Assembly: GCA_027575765.1 (NCBI GenBank)
Contig: JANBPT010000317.1
Location: 1-44,929, forward strand
Direction of reading: 5' to 3'
Source of the DNA: Tieghemiomyces parasiticus
Taxonomy: Eukaryota > Kickxellomycota > Dimargaritomycetes > Dimargaritales > Dimargaritaceae
DNA: 44,929 bases
A model generated the notes under the pieces. That model did no database searches. It had not been told where the DNA came from and saw only the letters and a program-made list of their open reading frames with translations. Position numbers and translations under genes: made by a program. Shown piece by piece: positions 1 through 9,603 of the stretch (position 1 is its first letter; each line of letters opens with the position of its first letter).

Positions 1-991
1 GCAATGCCGACTGGCTCGCCGGGAATCTTGGGAGTCTCGTGGCGAAGACCGAGACCATCGACCCAATTCAGGGTGCGACCCAGCCGTGTGATAAAGGGCA
101 TGTACATGGTACGGGCCGACTCGTCACCTTGAGCCAACCCGAAGCGCTCTCCACGCTCGTTGCGAACCTGAAAGCCAACCTGGGCCTTCAGTACGGTAGG
201 TCAGACCCGTCCTCATTTCATCACGCTATCAAAAATGACGCATCACTTTGGCTTCGTCGTAACTTATCCACGAGCGGTAGCCTGTATGTAATGAGGTACT
301 TATTCTTACACTTACCGATCTGCCCCGCCATCTCCTAACCCCTCAGTGCGCGTGGCCAAGGCCATCAAGTACCATAAAAACGGTGCAGACCACGAAGGAA
401 TCCGCACGGTGGCCATCTGCGCCGGTTCGGGTAAGCTAGGACATATTCCAGTTCATAGGTCGACAGCCGTTCGACTGGCATAGAGCCCGCCTCGACTTTT
501 CTGGCCTGTGGTACTGGTCACTTTAACTTACCCTTATTAACTACCTCCCCAACCTGCTTGACTATACCCTATACTTAATACAGGGGCCTCCGTGCTGACC
601 AAATCCAAGGCCGATCTCTTCCTTACGGGTGAGATGTCCCACCATGAGGTTCTGGCTGCTATCGAAGATCAGACCAGTGTGATTCTTTGTAAGCTATCCA
701 CCACTTTTGGAGCCACCATAATATCGGAACTACTTGCTAATACCACAAGGTGTGGCCGTATCCTACCCCCGTGTCTTCAATACGGTTAATTGTACAATTT
801 ACTAACCAATGGACTGTCATTTATTTCGCCCCCTTGATGACCAACGCCCGTCAGGCGAACACTCCAACACCGAGCGAGGCTTTCTGAGCCAGGTGATCAA
901 GCCATACCTGTTGGATGAGTTCAAGAAGGCCGGGACGGCCTACGATGTGCGTTGCAGCCAGGCCGACCGCGATCCTCTGGAGCAGGCCTAA
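1..991 (+). CDS. NIF3: NIF3-family (DUF34) protein, 5' end outside window
   Basis: Partial gene entering from the left edge. The exons I read are <1-195, 347-430, 584-688 and 855-991 (stop TAA). Introns have GTAGGT or GTAAGC donors and CAG acceptors, and all phases join without a break. The joined protein carries the family signatures in order: GHVHGTGRLVTL, then TVAICAGSGASVL, then ADLFLTGEMSHHEVL, then CEHSNTERGFL, and a C-terminal SQADRDPLEQA. The H and E of HSNTE match the C-terminal metal ligands of the NIF3/YbgI fold, a two-metal-binding protein whose exact biochemical role is unsettled. The first 64 or so readable codons continue upstream in frame (NADWLAGNLGSLV...), so the true start lies before base 1. 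The stop lies 33 bases from the converging TRAPPC2L-type gene. Family assignment is firm; function is not. Confidence 0.93.
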
Positions 992-1024
992 TTTTTCCGG
1001 ACCGAGGGTATGCGACCATGGCGT

Positions 1025-2044
1025 TTAGTAGTCTCGCTTGCCAATGACCTCAATAAAACTGTCAAAGTTGCGGCTAGCCAGGGGTTTGGTGCTGTCAATC
1101 TCGTAGAAGGGGTTAGAGGCGAGCGCGATGTAGGCGGCATGGATCTCGCGGAGAATCTGCAGCGGCGTGACCAGGTGTACACAGCAATTGGCGTCGGTTA
1201 GTCGAAAGATCAATCGGGTGACCCGGAGACGAATCCGGAGTCCCAAAAGTGGTACGTGATTCGGAGATAGACCAGGTATGATAACTTACGCCGCGCATTT
1301 CAATATCCTTGACGATGGTCTCCGGGATGGTGATGACAACTACGACCTTGATACGGGTATTCGTCACGTAGCCGTAGCTGGTAAAGATCCCAGGAATGCA
1401 AGGTTAGAGGGGGGGAAAGTTAGCAAAGGTATCGTAGGACTGGGCTGGGTCGATCGTCCAGGGTTCGGGGTCCACTTGTCTGTCTCAATCAACGAATCAG
1501 ATATTCATAACTTACACAGCCAGGTCACCGACTGTCTGTAAAAGGCCGAGGTACATATCGAGGCTCTTGACGCCCGGGGCCACTGGACCGTAGGACATGT
1601 GTGTGTAGAAGCCGGTCAGGAGTGAACGTGGCATGCAGCCCGTTAGTTTTTCCGGCATAGCTCTGGCATGCTAACGTCGCCGGCAAGTTCTGCTGCAAAT
1701 AGGTTGGTCGAAGTCATCTCGGGGCCTTACGCTTCTCGTCAATGACGTCGCAGGATGTGTGGGCAATGTAGTGGTACTTGAGGTCATCGTCAGTGCCGTC
1801 CAGGTTGCGGATGTAGAGCGGGTTGTTCTGCGGGGTGAGGGATAAACATGGCATTTAAGTGGTCAGTGCGATACTCGTACGGGCGGAGTTGGAGGCCTCA
1901 GTCGGTGTATTGGAGTGCTGTGGGGTAACCTAGCCAGCCCATCTCATGAGGCGTCGGACTAGGAGCCTATCCGCCACGGTGCGGTTGCCCGTAGTGCATG
2001 TAGCATACCTGTTTGCCAATGATGGCAATGCAATTGATGCGCAT
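1025..2044 (-). CDS. TRAPPC2L: TRAPP complex subunit, TRAPPC2L/Tca17-like (sedlin family)
   Basis: Five exons on the minus strand: 2044-2009, 1827-1731, 1660-1516, 1377-1290 and 1156-1025 (stop TAA), giving 165 residues. The N-terminus MRINCIAIIGKQ followed by NPLYIRNLDG is the typical longin-fold opening. The centre (LKYHYIAHTSCDVIDEK, then MYLGLL...YGYVTNTRIKVVVV) and the C-terminal helices (ILREIHAAYIALASNPFYE) follow the TRAPPC2L pattern. The protein tethers vesicles in the ER-Golgi and endosomal routes as part of TRAPP. Phases match at each junction. The acceptor of exon 3 is the least certain: I used an AG at 1662-1661, which adds about 12 residues against relatives, while a branch-like ACTAAC lies inside that stretch. 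Length is close to the family norm of about 140-150 residues plus this insertion. Confidence 0.9.
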
Positions 2045-3132
2045 AGTGGGGAGATTTGATGAGGCGGCTATTGAATGGACTAATTTACAACGCTGGCAGT
2101 GGATGAACCCAAATTAGGAGATCGGTCATGCCAGGCTAAAACATGCAGTACCAACATGGACGGTCCACAGCGAATCTTGCGGCGTAGCCCGTCCTGGGCC
2201 GTCATTACCATTGCTGTGACTGGAGGCGACGTAGGGTTGTAGGGCAGACCTACTGCTTCATTGACCAGGCCCAGGTCCACACCAAGTAAACTCCGAATCG
2301 CCTGATTTTTAATTCCATTTTATAACCCGGAGAGGCCTTCAAGCGGGCCATAGTTCGCTCGGCTGGCATGTGAAAATATTCTGACGGGCCCTTGTATATC
2401 CATCAGGTTTAAAGGGGCCATGGTGGCAGCATAGGAAACCGGGGTTGTTAGTAAGTCTCTTTTGAGCTCTAACACATGGAGACCGCCCAACCTCAATACG
2501 GTGAAGAGAAATGGATTGCCCAGACAGCCCGGTCACTATGAATCACGCCACCTCACTCATTGGTGCTGTGCAATGCTGGGTTAACAAGAGTATGTTGGCA
2601 CAAATGATGAGCTATCCACCCCATCTCCAAAATTAACGCGACCTAAGCTGATCAGAAAGGACATTTTACTTGCTGCTTAGACCCCTCGGGCTAATCACAG
2701 TTTCTAGAGTCACCTGTTTCGTTTACAACGAACCAAGCTAAGCGCACAGATGTGACAGCTGGCATGGCCAAGAGTTAATGTATAACCGATCCCCACCATT
2801 GGTGTGGCCTGTTTTCCGGCCGGGTAGGATTGGCCCAGGGTCAACGACTTGCAGGTTTTCAGCCCGTTCGTCTCCGTAGCCTCGTTCCACTGATAGTAAA
2901 CGTGCTGACGAATTTTGGTGCGACACTTCATTGCGTCCACCGCCCGTGTTTGTCCTAGCCGGATACTCCCGACTCATGCAAGACAACATGTATAAAGCCT
3001 GGCGTTATAGCCGCCTTTTCTCTCCGTATCTAACCCGTTCGTTATATGAAAACCGTTTTCCAACTCCATCCGTTTTTTTACATTAGATATACCATTTAAG
3101 CTGTCACTTCCACATATCCACCCTTCCTCGCG
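2045..3132. promoter_or_regulatory. Divergent intergenic region, TRAPPC2L / ERG25
   Basis: This region lies between the start codons of two divergent genes and must hold both promoters. A TATAAAG-like sequence sits about 140 bases before the ERG25 ATG on the plus strand, and a T-rich, pyrimidine-rich leader runs from about 3050 to 3130. Short minus-strand open frames (2710-2989) have no recognisable motif and I do not call them genes. Confidence 0.5.
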
Positions 3133-3999
3133 ATGAGCAACGCCACCCTCGCCGCCGCCGCGGATTACGCGAACGGCGTGCAACTCAACGCCCTCGAGCA
3201 GTTCTGGGCCTCCCTCTTTGTGGGCCGGGACGAATGGACCGTCATCACTCTCATCAGTCTCATTGTCCACGAGGTGGTCTACTTTGGCCGCTTCCTCCCG
3301 TTCTGGCTCTGCGACCACATCCCGGCGCTGCGCAAGTACAAGATTCAGGACAAGGATAACACGCCCGCCCAGCTGTGGAAGTGCACGCGGAGCCTCCTGT
3401 TCAGCCATACCTTCATTCAGCTGCCGCTCATGGTCCTGTTCCACCCGACGGGTAAATTGTTGGGCATGAAGATCACCGAGGTGCCGTTCCCGGCCTGGAC
3501 CCAGATGGCCCTCCAGATCGCCATATTCATGGTGTTTGAGGACGCGTTCCACTACTGGTCCCACCGCGCCCTGCACTACGGGCCCTTGTACCGTTACATT
3601 CACAAGCAGCACCACGAGTTCTCGGCGCCGTTTGGGCTAACTGCCGAGTATGCTCACCCTTTGGAAATTCTGATCCTCGGTATGGGCACCATTGGCGGCC
3701 CGCTGCTCTGGGTCTTGGCCACGGGTGATTTGCATATCTTTACTGTACTGGCCTGGATCGTGGTCCGCCTCTTCCAGACCGTCGACTCTCACTCCGGGTA
3801 CGATTTCCCCTGGTCTCTCCGCCACTGGCTTCCCTTTTGGTCCGGTGCCGAGCACCACGACTACCACCACATGGCCTTCGTCAACAACTACTCCACCTCC
3901 TTCCGCTGGTGGGATTACCTGTGCGGCACGGACCTCAAGTACCGTGCCTGGCGCAAGGAACATGACAGCAAGCTGGCCGCCGCCAAGAAAATGAAATAG
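3133..3999 (+). CDS. ERG25: C-4 methylsterol oxidase (ERG25/MSMO1 type)
   Basis: Intronless, 288 residues, complete from ATG to TAG. It belongs to the fatty-acid-hydroxylase superfamily of membrane di-iron oxygenases. In ergosterol synthesis this enzyme oxidises the C-4 methyl groups of 4,4-dimethylzymosterol in the ER membrane, using cytochrome b5 electrons. All three histidine boxes are present: HRALH (144-148), HKQHH (157-161) and HDYHH (242-246). The sequences YIHKQHHEFSAPFGLTAEYA and FVNNYSTSFRWWD around them are characteristic of the C-4 oxidase rather than of sphingolipid or C-5 desaturases. Hydrophobic segments lie near 33-58, 88-105, 123-138 and 178-212. The last four residues, KKMK, fit the KKXX ER-retrieval rule. 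Length fits the family (about 290-310). Confidence 0.96.
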   Translation: MSNATLAAAADYANGVQLNALEQFWASLFVGRDEWTVITLISLIVHEVVYFGRFLPFWLCDHIPALRKYKIQDKDNTPAQLWKCTRSLLFSHTFIQLPLMVLFHPTGKLLGMKITEVPFPAWTQMALQIAIFMVFEDAFHYWSHRALHYGPLYRYIHKQHHEFSAPFGLTAEYAHPLEILILGMGTIGGPLLWVLATGDLHIFTVLAWIVVRLFQTVDSHSGYDFPWSLRHWLPFWSGAEHHDYHHMAFVNNYSTSFRWWDYLCGTDLKYRAWRKEHDSKLAAAKKMK

Positions 4000-4971
4000 T
4001 CCCGCCCTATATTATTTAGTACTGATGTATCGTATTGCAGGACAAATACAGTTTAGTAGAGGCTCTGTTTCGCGTGATGTACGACCGGCTGCGTAGAGTA
4101 TAGGGGTAAAAGTGTAGCTACCCTGAGGGAGGCGCTTTATAATCAGTTAATAACAACCTGCCCCCCCCCGCCCTGCCTAATGGACCGGTTATATCAGGTA
4201 TCGGAGACCATCCAATTCCCAGGTCCCATCGGTTTCAGACCTGGCGTGCTCGGTGCATCACCAGAGCCATTGCGATTTTCGGACGTCAACCTGGAACCTC
4301 TAGGTTGGGGTTTCATAAGGTATGGTGTCACTTTGTGTTCTAACTCGCAGAGCCTACTTGAGAGACTAGCTAGACTTCAGCTGGCTTGCTGCGAGTTGCG
4401 GATACTCTCACAACTGGCCATTCCTTCTCACTGAAAACCTATATTATCCACTACTCTGGATTAACCGTCGACTTTTTCACTCCCTGGCTTGCCTAAGGCT
4501 TGATGCCAATCTGTATAGACAGGCCTTGTTGCCCCTGCACGACGCTATTTCTCTCAACCGACTCTCACTTTTCGTTCTCTCATCTGTGCTTAATTTCGAC
4601 CAACTCGTGCTGTCATTCTCTGATATAACCCAGAAGTTTACGTAAGCTATCCGTGGACAACTGTATCGGAACTGCTCACCCTTCCAACCCACCCCGTGCA
4701 CTTTCAAGCCCTGCTCTGCCCACCCCGATAATCTTCAAATTTACCTTGGACACCTGCGGCAAACAGATCGCCTGCCTGCATATCATATATATATATATAT
4801 ACCTAATTGATAACCCGCTGAACCGTAATATAGCCTGACCCACACTATCCCTTCGTGCCGGACCATATTCCTCGTCAGTTCGCTTGGGCACCCCGCCACC
4901 TACGCTAGGCACCACCCTCGTCGTCTCTCGCGGTTCTTCCCCCCGCAGCCTCCTCGCACGACGATGACGCG
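4000..4971. other. Intergenic region between ERG25 and receptor 1
   Basis: No supported gene. It contains the ERG25 3' flank, a short TA microsatellite at about 4785-4801, and a pyrimidine-rich stretch before the receptor start. A good acceptor-like sequence (CTTCCCCCCGCAG, ending at 4948) sits 24 bases before the receptor ATG, so an upstream non-coding or short coding exon is possible. Confidence 0.45.
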
Positions 4972-7900
4972 ATGCCGTTTCAACGCCATGCTGCCGAGAT
5001 GGTCGCCACCCATAGCCAGCAGTCCGCCATCGTTTTTATCGGGGTGGGCATGGGTATCCTCTCCATGGTCACGACGTTCCTGGCTTTCCTCACCTACCTG
5101 GCCATCCTCAACTACGACCGGTACCTTGTCAACCGCCTGTCCTTCCGCCTCACCGCCCTCGTCTGTGCGGTGGATTTTATATACAGTTTCTTTCAGGGCC
5201 TCGGTCACAGCCGGATCGTTGGCACTGGGGCGGCCTGTCGGTTCTTCGGCTGGGGCTATACCAATTTTGGACTCATATCTGTCATCGTCCGGTCCACGAT
5301 GGCCTTCAACCTTATGCAGCTGGTCATATTTCGGCGGGCCAGCTTTGCACGTCACGAGCGACTTTTCTGGTTTGGTACCATCTCGTTCGCCCTGGCTGCC
5401 AGCCTTACACCACTTTGCGCGGGGGCACTGGGGCTCTCAGTGCCGTCCGGTGATTGCTGGTACCGACGGGAGACCGAGGAGGGGGGTCAGGCATGGAAGT
5501 GGACAACCTACTTCGGCTGGGTCCTGCTATGCATTATCTACAGCACCATCTCCGTGGTCGTCATTGCCATTACTGTACGCCGTCGCATCAACCGTCCCGA
5601 GTTGATCCCAGCGACTAGCTCGAGCCATTTTAACCCGCTACACCGGTTATCTCACCTGAGCATCTATTCCATCACCTCCGTGCTGCGCCGACTGTCCCTC
5701 CGTCGTACCAGGCGCCACGGTGGCTGGGATGACCGGGATGAGGGGTCTACCTCAGACGCTGTACCCACCCCGCCGAACTCGCCAGTGGCTGCTAATAACG
5801 AGCTGTCACGGGCCATTAATGCCACGCACAACCGGCCCACCAACGTCCTGTACAAACTGATCCTTCGCGTCATGTGGTACCCGTTAATCCCAGCAATTTG
5901 CCAAACGCTCGATGTGATAGAAAATATCGTGGGCTTAACCACTGGGAAAATCTACATGCCTCTCTATATCATCTCAATCGTATTAGTAGGGATGCAAGGC
6001 TTCCTAACCGCCTTCGTGTTTTTCACTGACCCAGTGATCGTACACGCCTGGACCCTGTTCAAGTGCGACCTTGTCGTCGTCTTCTTCTTTGATTATGAAT
6101 GGGGAATGTTTCGGGCGGCGAACGACTGGCGTATTCCCCCAAGCCAGCGTAACCAGAGCAGCGTGAGTAGGTCCTCCAGATCACACTCGTCTACCTCCAA
6201 CCAGCCCCCTTTCCGACGCGCTGGTCAGATGGCCAGCGACCGGGTCAAGGTCCACCACCACCGGCGCAGCTTGTTCGACGATGGGTTCACCTTGAAGCAT
6301 CGCAAGATGCTCAGCTATCCTTTTACCTTGCCTCCCCAGAGACGCGCAGTCGGGGCCCGGCTGGTCCCCGCCCCAACCCCCGTCACCACTAGCCCCAATG
6401 GTCGGCCTCGGTTCACCACCCTCCCTTCGCTCCGCCACATACATAACGTCTCCGACCCGCTCCCACGCGATAGCTCGCGACCGCACCACCCGGTGGCCTA
6501 TCCGCATCTGTACCGCCAGTCAAGTCGCGCGTGGGATCCTGCTGATCCCCGCTATTCGCACGCCGCATCCAGCTGCGCAGGCCAACGATCGGTGCTAGGC
6601 GGGTACCGAAGGACTGATTTGGGCCATGGTCTGCCTTACACACGCGGTCGCCCCATCCACCGCTCTATTTTTGACCCTTCGCCACAGTCCACGCCTCTTG
6701 CTCCGCAGGGCTCACCCCTTGCAAGGTCGCCGAAAAGCAGTATTCCCTGGGCTTTTACGGCGTCCCCTTCGCCGACTTTCCTACCGGCGGACATTGGACC
6801 TTTGCCAAGGACCGCTTCCGACGGTCTATCCAGTTCCAGGCCTCTACCTCGGACCTCGGGTCCGCTTGCCGGTTCGAAAAGTACCGTGGTTACCTCCCTT
6901 CCAGCCCTTCAGGGCAGTATGCCTTCGCGACCCTGGTCCCAACACAGGGCGAAGAGCCTAGACATCCGCGAAGACATTTCCGGTCTGGGGCCAGCTACGA
7001 AACCCTCGCACGCCAGCTATCTAACGCTGCAGAGCGACTTGCCTGATACTTCAACGCATCACACCTCGCACGCTATCTCCCAGTGCTCGGCTCCTGCCGA
7101 CGGGCGGTACCAGGGTTACTTCCAACCCACCACACGCCATGAGAAATCCCAGGGCAGCACTGCGACAGCCCCGGCAGCCATAAATTACACTAGCTGCGCA
7201 TTCAACCGGGTCTATCATGACACGGATTTGTTACCAAAACTTGCCAATATCCCCACCAACGAGCTCACTGGTCCGGAATCCCACTGGCCGCCTTCGCCCT
7301 CAATAGCACCTGTGCGAAGAAATCCTGCGCTGTCGGCCGGCCACCACAATATGGCCAACTCGGAAGAATTGAGACACCGCTTGGAGTCTTACAACCTCAA
7401 TTCAAACAACCCACTCTCCATTCCTGAATCGGCGCCGTTACCTACGGACACTGGGACGGGGGGATTGCATAGTGGACGGACCGGTCTTGGAAACCCCAAA
7501 CCCAGCCTATACCATCGTTTGCAGAGACAACTCCTGAGAAAATGGCACTGGTCAGGCCAAGCTGCTAGCCCGCAAGAATCCAACCCTACGGACCAGGAGC
7601 TCGGCCACGGCAGCGAAGCACTCCCTCGACCATGGCTTCGACAACACCCCTTGGCTAGTCGACGTTCACAGCGACGCACGACCCATTCGAGAGAACTCCG
7701 CATTTTTCCGGGTCGCAGTTGTCACCACCCCTCTACTTCAGCGGCTGGAACCCAGCGCAGACTCAATTCACCGCGGCTTCCGGTGCCCCCGCCGCCCACC
7801 GCTGCGAATTCACCACTGCCCCGTTATAATTCCACGGTAGCCGCTGCTTCTCCGGTGACCGTCAATCCGTGCCTCCACATGTCCACCCAAGAGAAGCACG

Positions 7901-8415
7901 CCCATTCCGTTTGGTTTAGCACTTGCCTGGGTCGCTACCGCAATTGGCGGCGCCGGGCCCAAGAGATCCGCGTGCGGCGCTGGTGCACCCTCCGCTACCC
8001 GGGCACTAATGTCGATCAGCCGCTCACCGCCATCTCCCGAAACCCGCCCTTCAAGATCCCAACGCCGCCCCTTTCGTCGGCGCAGGCCGCCAACAATCCA
8101 ACTTCCGCGACCGTTCCGGACCTAGATACCAAATCATGGCCCGCCTCGTTCACGAGGTACCTGCGCCACCACCGCGATATGGCCTACTACCACGTGACCT
8201 ACTGGGTGGTCTCGATCATCCACTGGGTCGTCAAACGGTACCTTGTATCCGATGACGAACTGCTGGAGCTAGATTATATCCTCGATCGGATACCGTTCCA
8301 GCCCGGGGAACCGATGGGGGACCGGCTGCGTTATTTTGAGGCTCAGGCCTCCCGAGAACTATATGAACAATCCGCTAATCTGTGCCAATGGGATTTTCCC
8401 GAGAACCAGACATAG
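4972..8415 (+). CDS. Seven-transmembrane receptor (Git3/cAMP-receptor-like) with giant tail
   Basis: Single open frame, 1147 residues. Seven hydrophobic segments are visible at about 18-46, 56-78, 92-120, 131-154, 178-202, 296-320 and 328-352. Cys89 at the start of TM3 and Cys162 in the second outer loop could form the usual GPCR disulfide. TM6 begins VMWYPLIPAICQ, and TM7 ends in GMQGFLTAFVFFTDP, a DP motif in the place of NPxxY. The third inner loop (about 203-295) is long and basic/Ser-rich. Residues from about 385 to 1045 are Ser/Pro/Arg-rich and look disordered. The last 95 or so residues (WPASFTRYLRHHRDM onward) are more ordered, rich in Trp and Tyr. The overall pattern fits fungal receptors of the Git3/cAMP-receptor-like class, which act through G proteins; the ligand cannot be read from sequence. 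It is a paralogue of the minus-strand receptor at 9604-11724. The start is uncertain: an out-of-frame ATG lies 8 bases upstream and a second in-frame ATG is at codon 10. Confidence 0.88.
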   Translation: MPFQRHAAEMVATHSQQSAIVFIGVGMGILSMVTTFLAFLTYLAILNYDRYLVNRLSFRLTALVCAVDFIYSFFQGLGHSRIVGTGAACRFFGWGYTNFGLISVIVRSTMAFNLMQLVIFRRASFARHERLFWFGTISFALAASLTPLCAGALGLSVPSGDCWYRRETEEGGQAWKWTTYFGWVLLCIIYSTISVVVIAITVRRRINRPELIPATSSSHFNPLHRLSHLSIYSITSVLRRLSLRRTRRHGGWDDRDEGSTSDAVPTPPNSPVAANNELSRAINATHNRPTNVLYKLILRVMWYPLIPAICQTLDVIENIVGLTTGKIYMPLYIISIVLVGMQGFLTAFVFFTDPVIVHAWTLFKCDLVVVFFFDYEWGMFRAANDWRIPPSQRNQSSVSRSSRSHSSTSNQPPFRRAGQMASDRVKVHHHRRSLFDDGFTLKHRKMLSYPFTLPPQRRAVGARLVPAPTPVTTSPNGRPRFTTLPSLRHIHNVSDPLPRDSSRPHHPVAYPHLYRQSSRAWDPADPRYSHAASSCAGQRSVLGGYRRTDLGHGLPYTRGRPIHRSIFDPSPQSTPLAPQGSPLARSPKSSIPWAFTASPSPTFLPADIGPLPRTASDGLSSSRPLPRTSGPLAGSKSTVVTSLPALQGSMPSRPWSQHRAKSLDIREDISGLGPATKPSHASYLTLQSDLPDTSTHHTSHAISQCSAPADGRYQGYFQPTTRHEKSQGSTATAPAAINYTSCAFNRVYHDTDLLPKLANIPTNELTGPESHWPPSPSIAPVRRNPALSAGHHNMANSEELRHRLESYNLNSNNPLSIPESAPLPTDTGTGGLHSGRTGLGNPKPSLYHRLQRQLLRKWHWSGQAASPQESNPTDQELGHGSEALPRPWLRQHPLASRRSQRRTTHSRELRIFPGRSCHHPSTSAAGTQRRLNSPRLPVPPPPTAANSPLPRYNSTVAAASPVTVNPCLHMSTQEKHAHSVWFSTCLGRYRNWRRRAQEIRVRRWCTLRYPGTNVDQPLTAISRNPPFKIPTPPLSSAQAANNPTSATVPDLDTKSWPASFTRYLRHHRDMAYYHVTYWVVSIIHWVVKRYLVSDDELLELDYILDRIPFQPGEPMGDRLRYFEAQASRELYEQSANLCQWDFPENQT

Positions 8416-9603
8416 TTGGTCAATTTTTGTCCAGGGCCTAGGATCTAATTTCGCTACCAATCCGCCCAGACTTATGGTATAAATTATTGAATGAAGCGTG
8501 GTGTCTAAACAATGGGCCTACCTCGATTGTTTAAAATAACATTCTCCGAGTGGCTTTAGTTTAAAATGGATATAGAACGCATGCAAGGTTACCTATGGTG
8601 CCCTAAACTACTGATTTAATCAGCTATTGCACCTCTACCTCTTTCTCCTCTTTACCTAGCCTTTTCCTTCCTTTCACCGGCTTATTTCTCTATTACATGC
8701 TCCTTTATGCCGACGCCAACCTCCCTGATCTGTCTGACATCAGTCCCTTTACGATAGGCACTACCGCCTCGATCCTGTTAGGGCTTTACTTTTATCAGCC
8801 TTCCTCCTCTTAGCTGATGCGGTAGCCTGGCAGCGACCTTCATTTTCCGCCCTGGCGTTAGCCCCGCTTCGTCCTGTCGTCCTCCAGGTTCCCTCCTAAC
8901 CCGAACGATAGCCGCTATGAAGAGTGGGGGACATCCTTCAAGTATAAAAGACCTTTGGGGGTCACTACGCGATAAACGATGGCTTATCCACCCACAGTCG
9001 GTTTCCCCATTACACTACAATTCTTTTCCCTTAGTAAGTTTTGTCTATTAGTTAGTTTCGTTTGGCTTGTTAGACTTCTTACTCCTACAGGAAAATTTTA
9101 CCCAGCAACAACTGGAACGCACCTCTAAAGAAAACTCATAGCCGTTAGTAGTAGACTCTTCAAGTGCGCAATAGATACTTCATCTACCTAGTTGGTCAAC
9201 TCGCCTAGCAACCCTCCCTCGGTCTTGGTTCTAATTGTCACTTTCCCTTGGGCTGCTGCACACCCCACGTGGTCTCAGTATGACTTAAATCTGGCTGCGC
9301 GCTCATCCTACTGCATTATTAAGCAATGTCCTGGGGGAGAGGAGATGCATAATTTATTTGGTGGCAATGAAACAACGAGGGGCAATGAAATATTGTACAA
9401 ATGTGCTGATCGGGATGGAAACGACAATTGGCACGGTCATTAGGGGTGAAGGTGAGAAAGGGGGAGGGACGAACAGGAGATAGAGAGGGGTGGAGATGAT
9501 TGTGTACACGCAGCGCGAACGAAAATGTGGGAGAAAAGGCATGGTAAAAATTGCAGAAGGAGATGTGTACCCCGTTAGGATCAGAGGCTGCTCCACACGT
9601 AGG
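8416..9603. other. Spacer between convergent receptor genes, possible LTR remnant
   Basis: This region is 3' to both receptor genes, so no promoter is expected. It nevertheless holds a pyrimidine-rich stretch (about 8640-8900), a clear TATA-type box (AGTATAAAAG, 8941-8950) preceded by a GGGGGAC..ATCCTT context, and an AT-rich leader-like stretch. The layout resembles the LTR-like element at 38410-38804, which has a similar G-run, ATCCTTTT and GTATAAAAG. The 11-mer TAGTTGGTCAA occurs at about 8412 and again at about 9190. No open frame here looks coding. Confidence 0.35.

Noticed and set aside
3133..3999. Antisense 213-codon and 108-codon frames over ERG25
   Set aside because: Shadows of a GC-rich conserved coding sequence.
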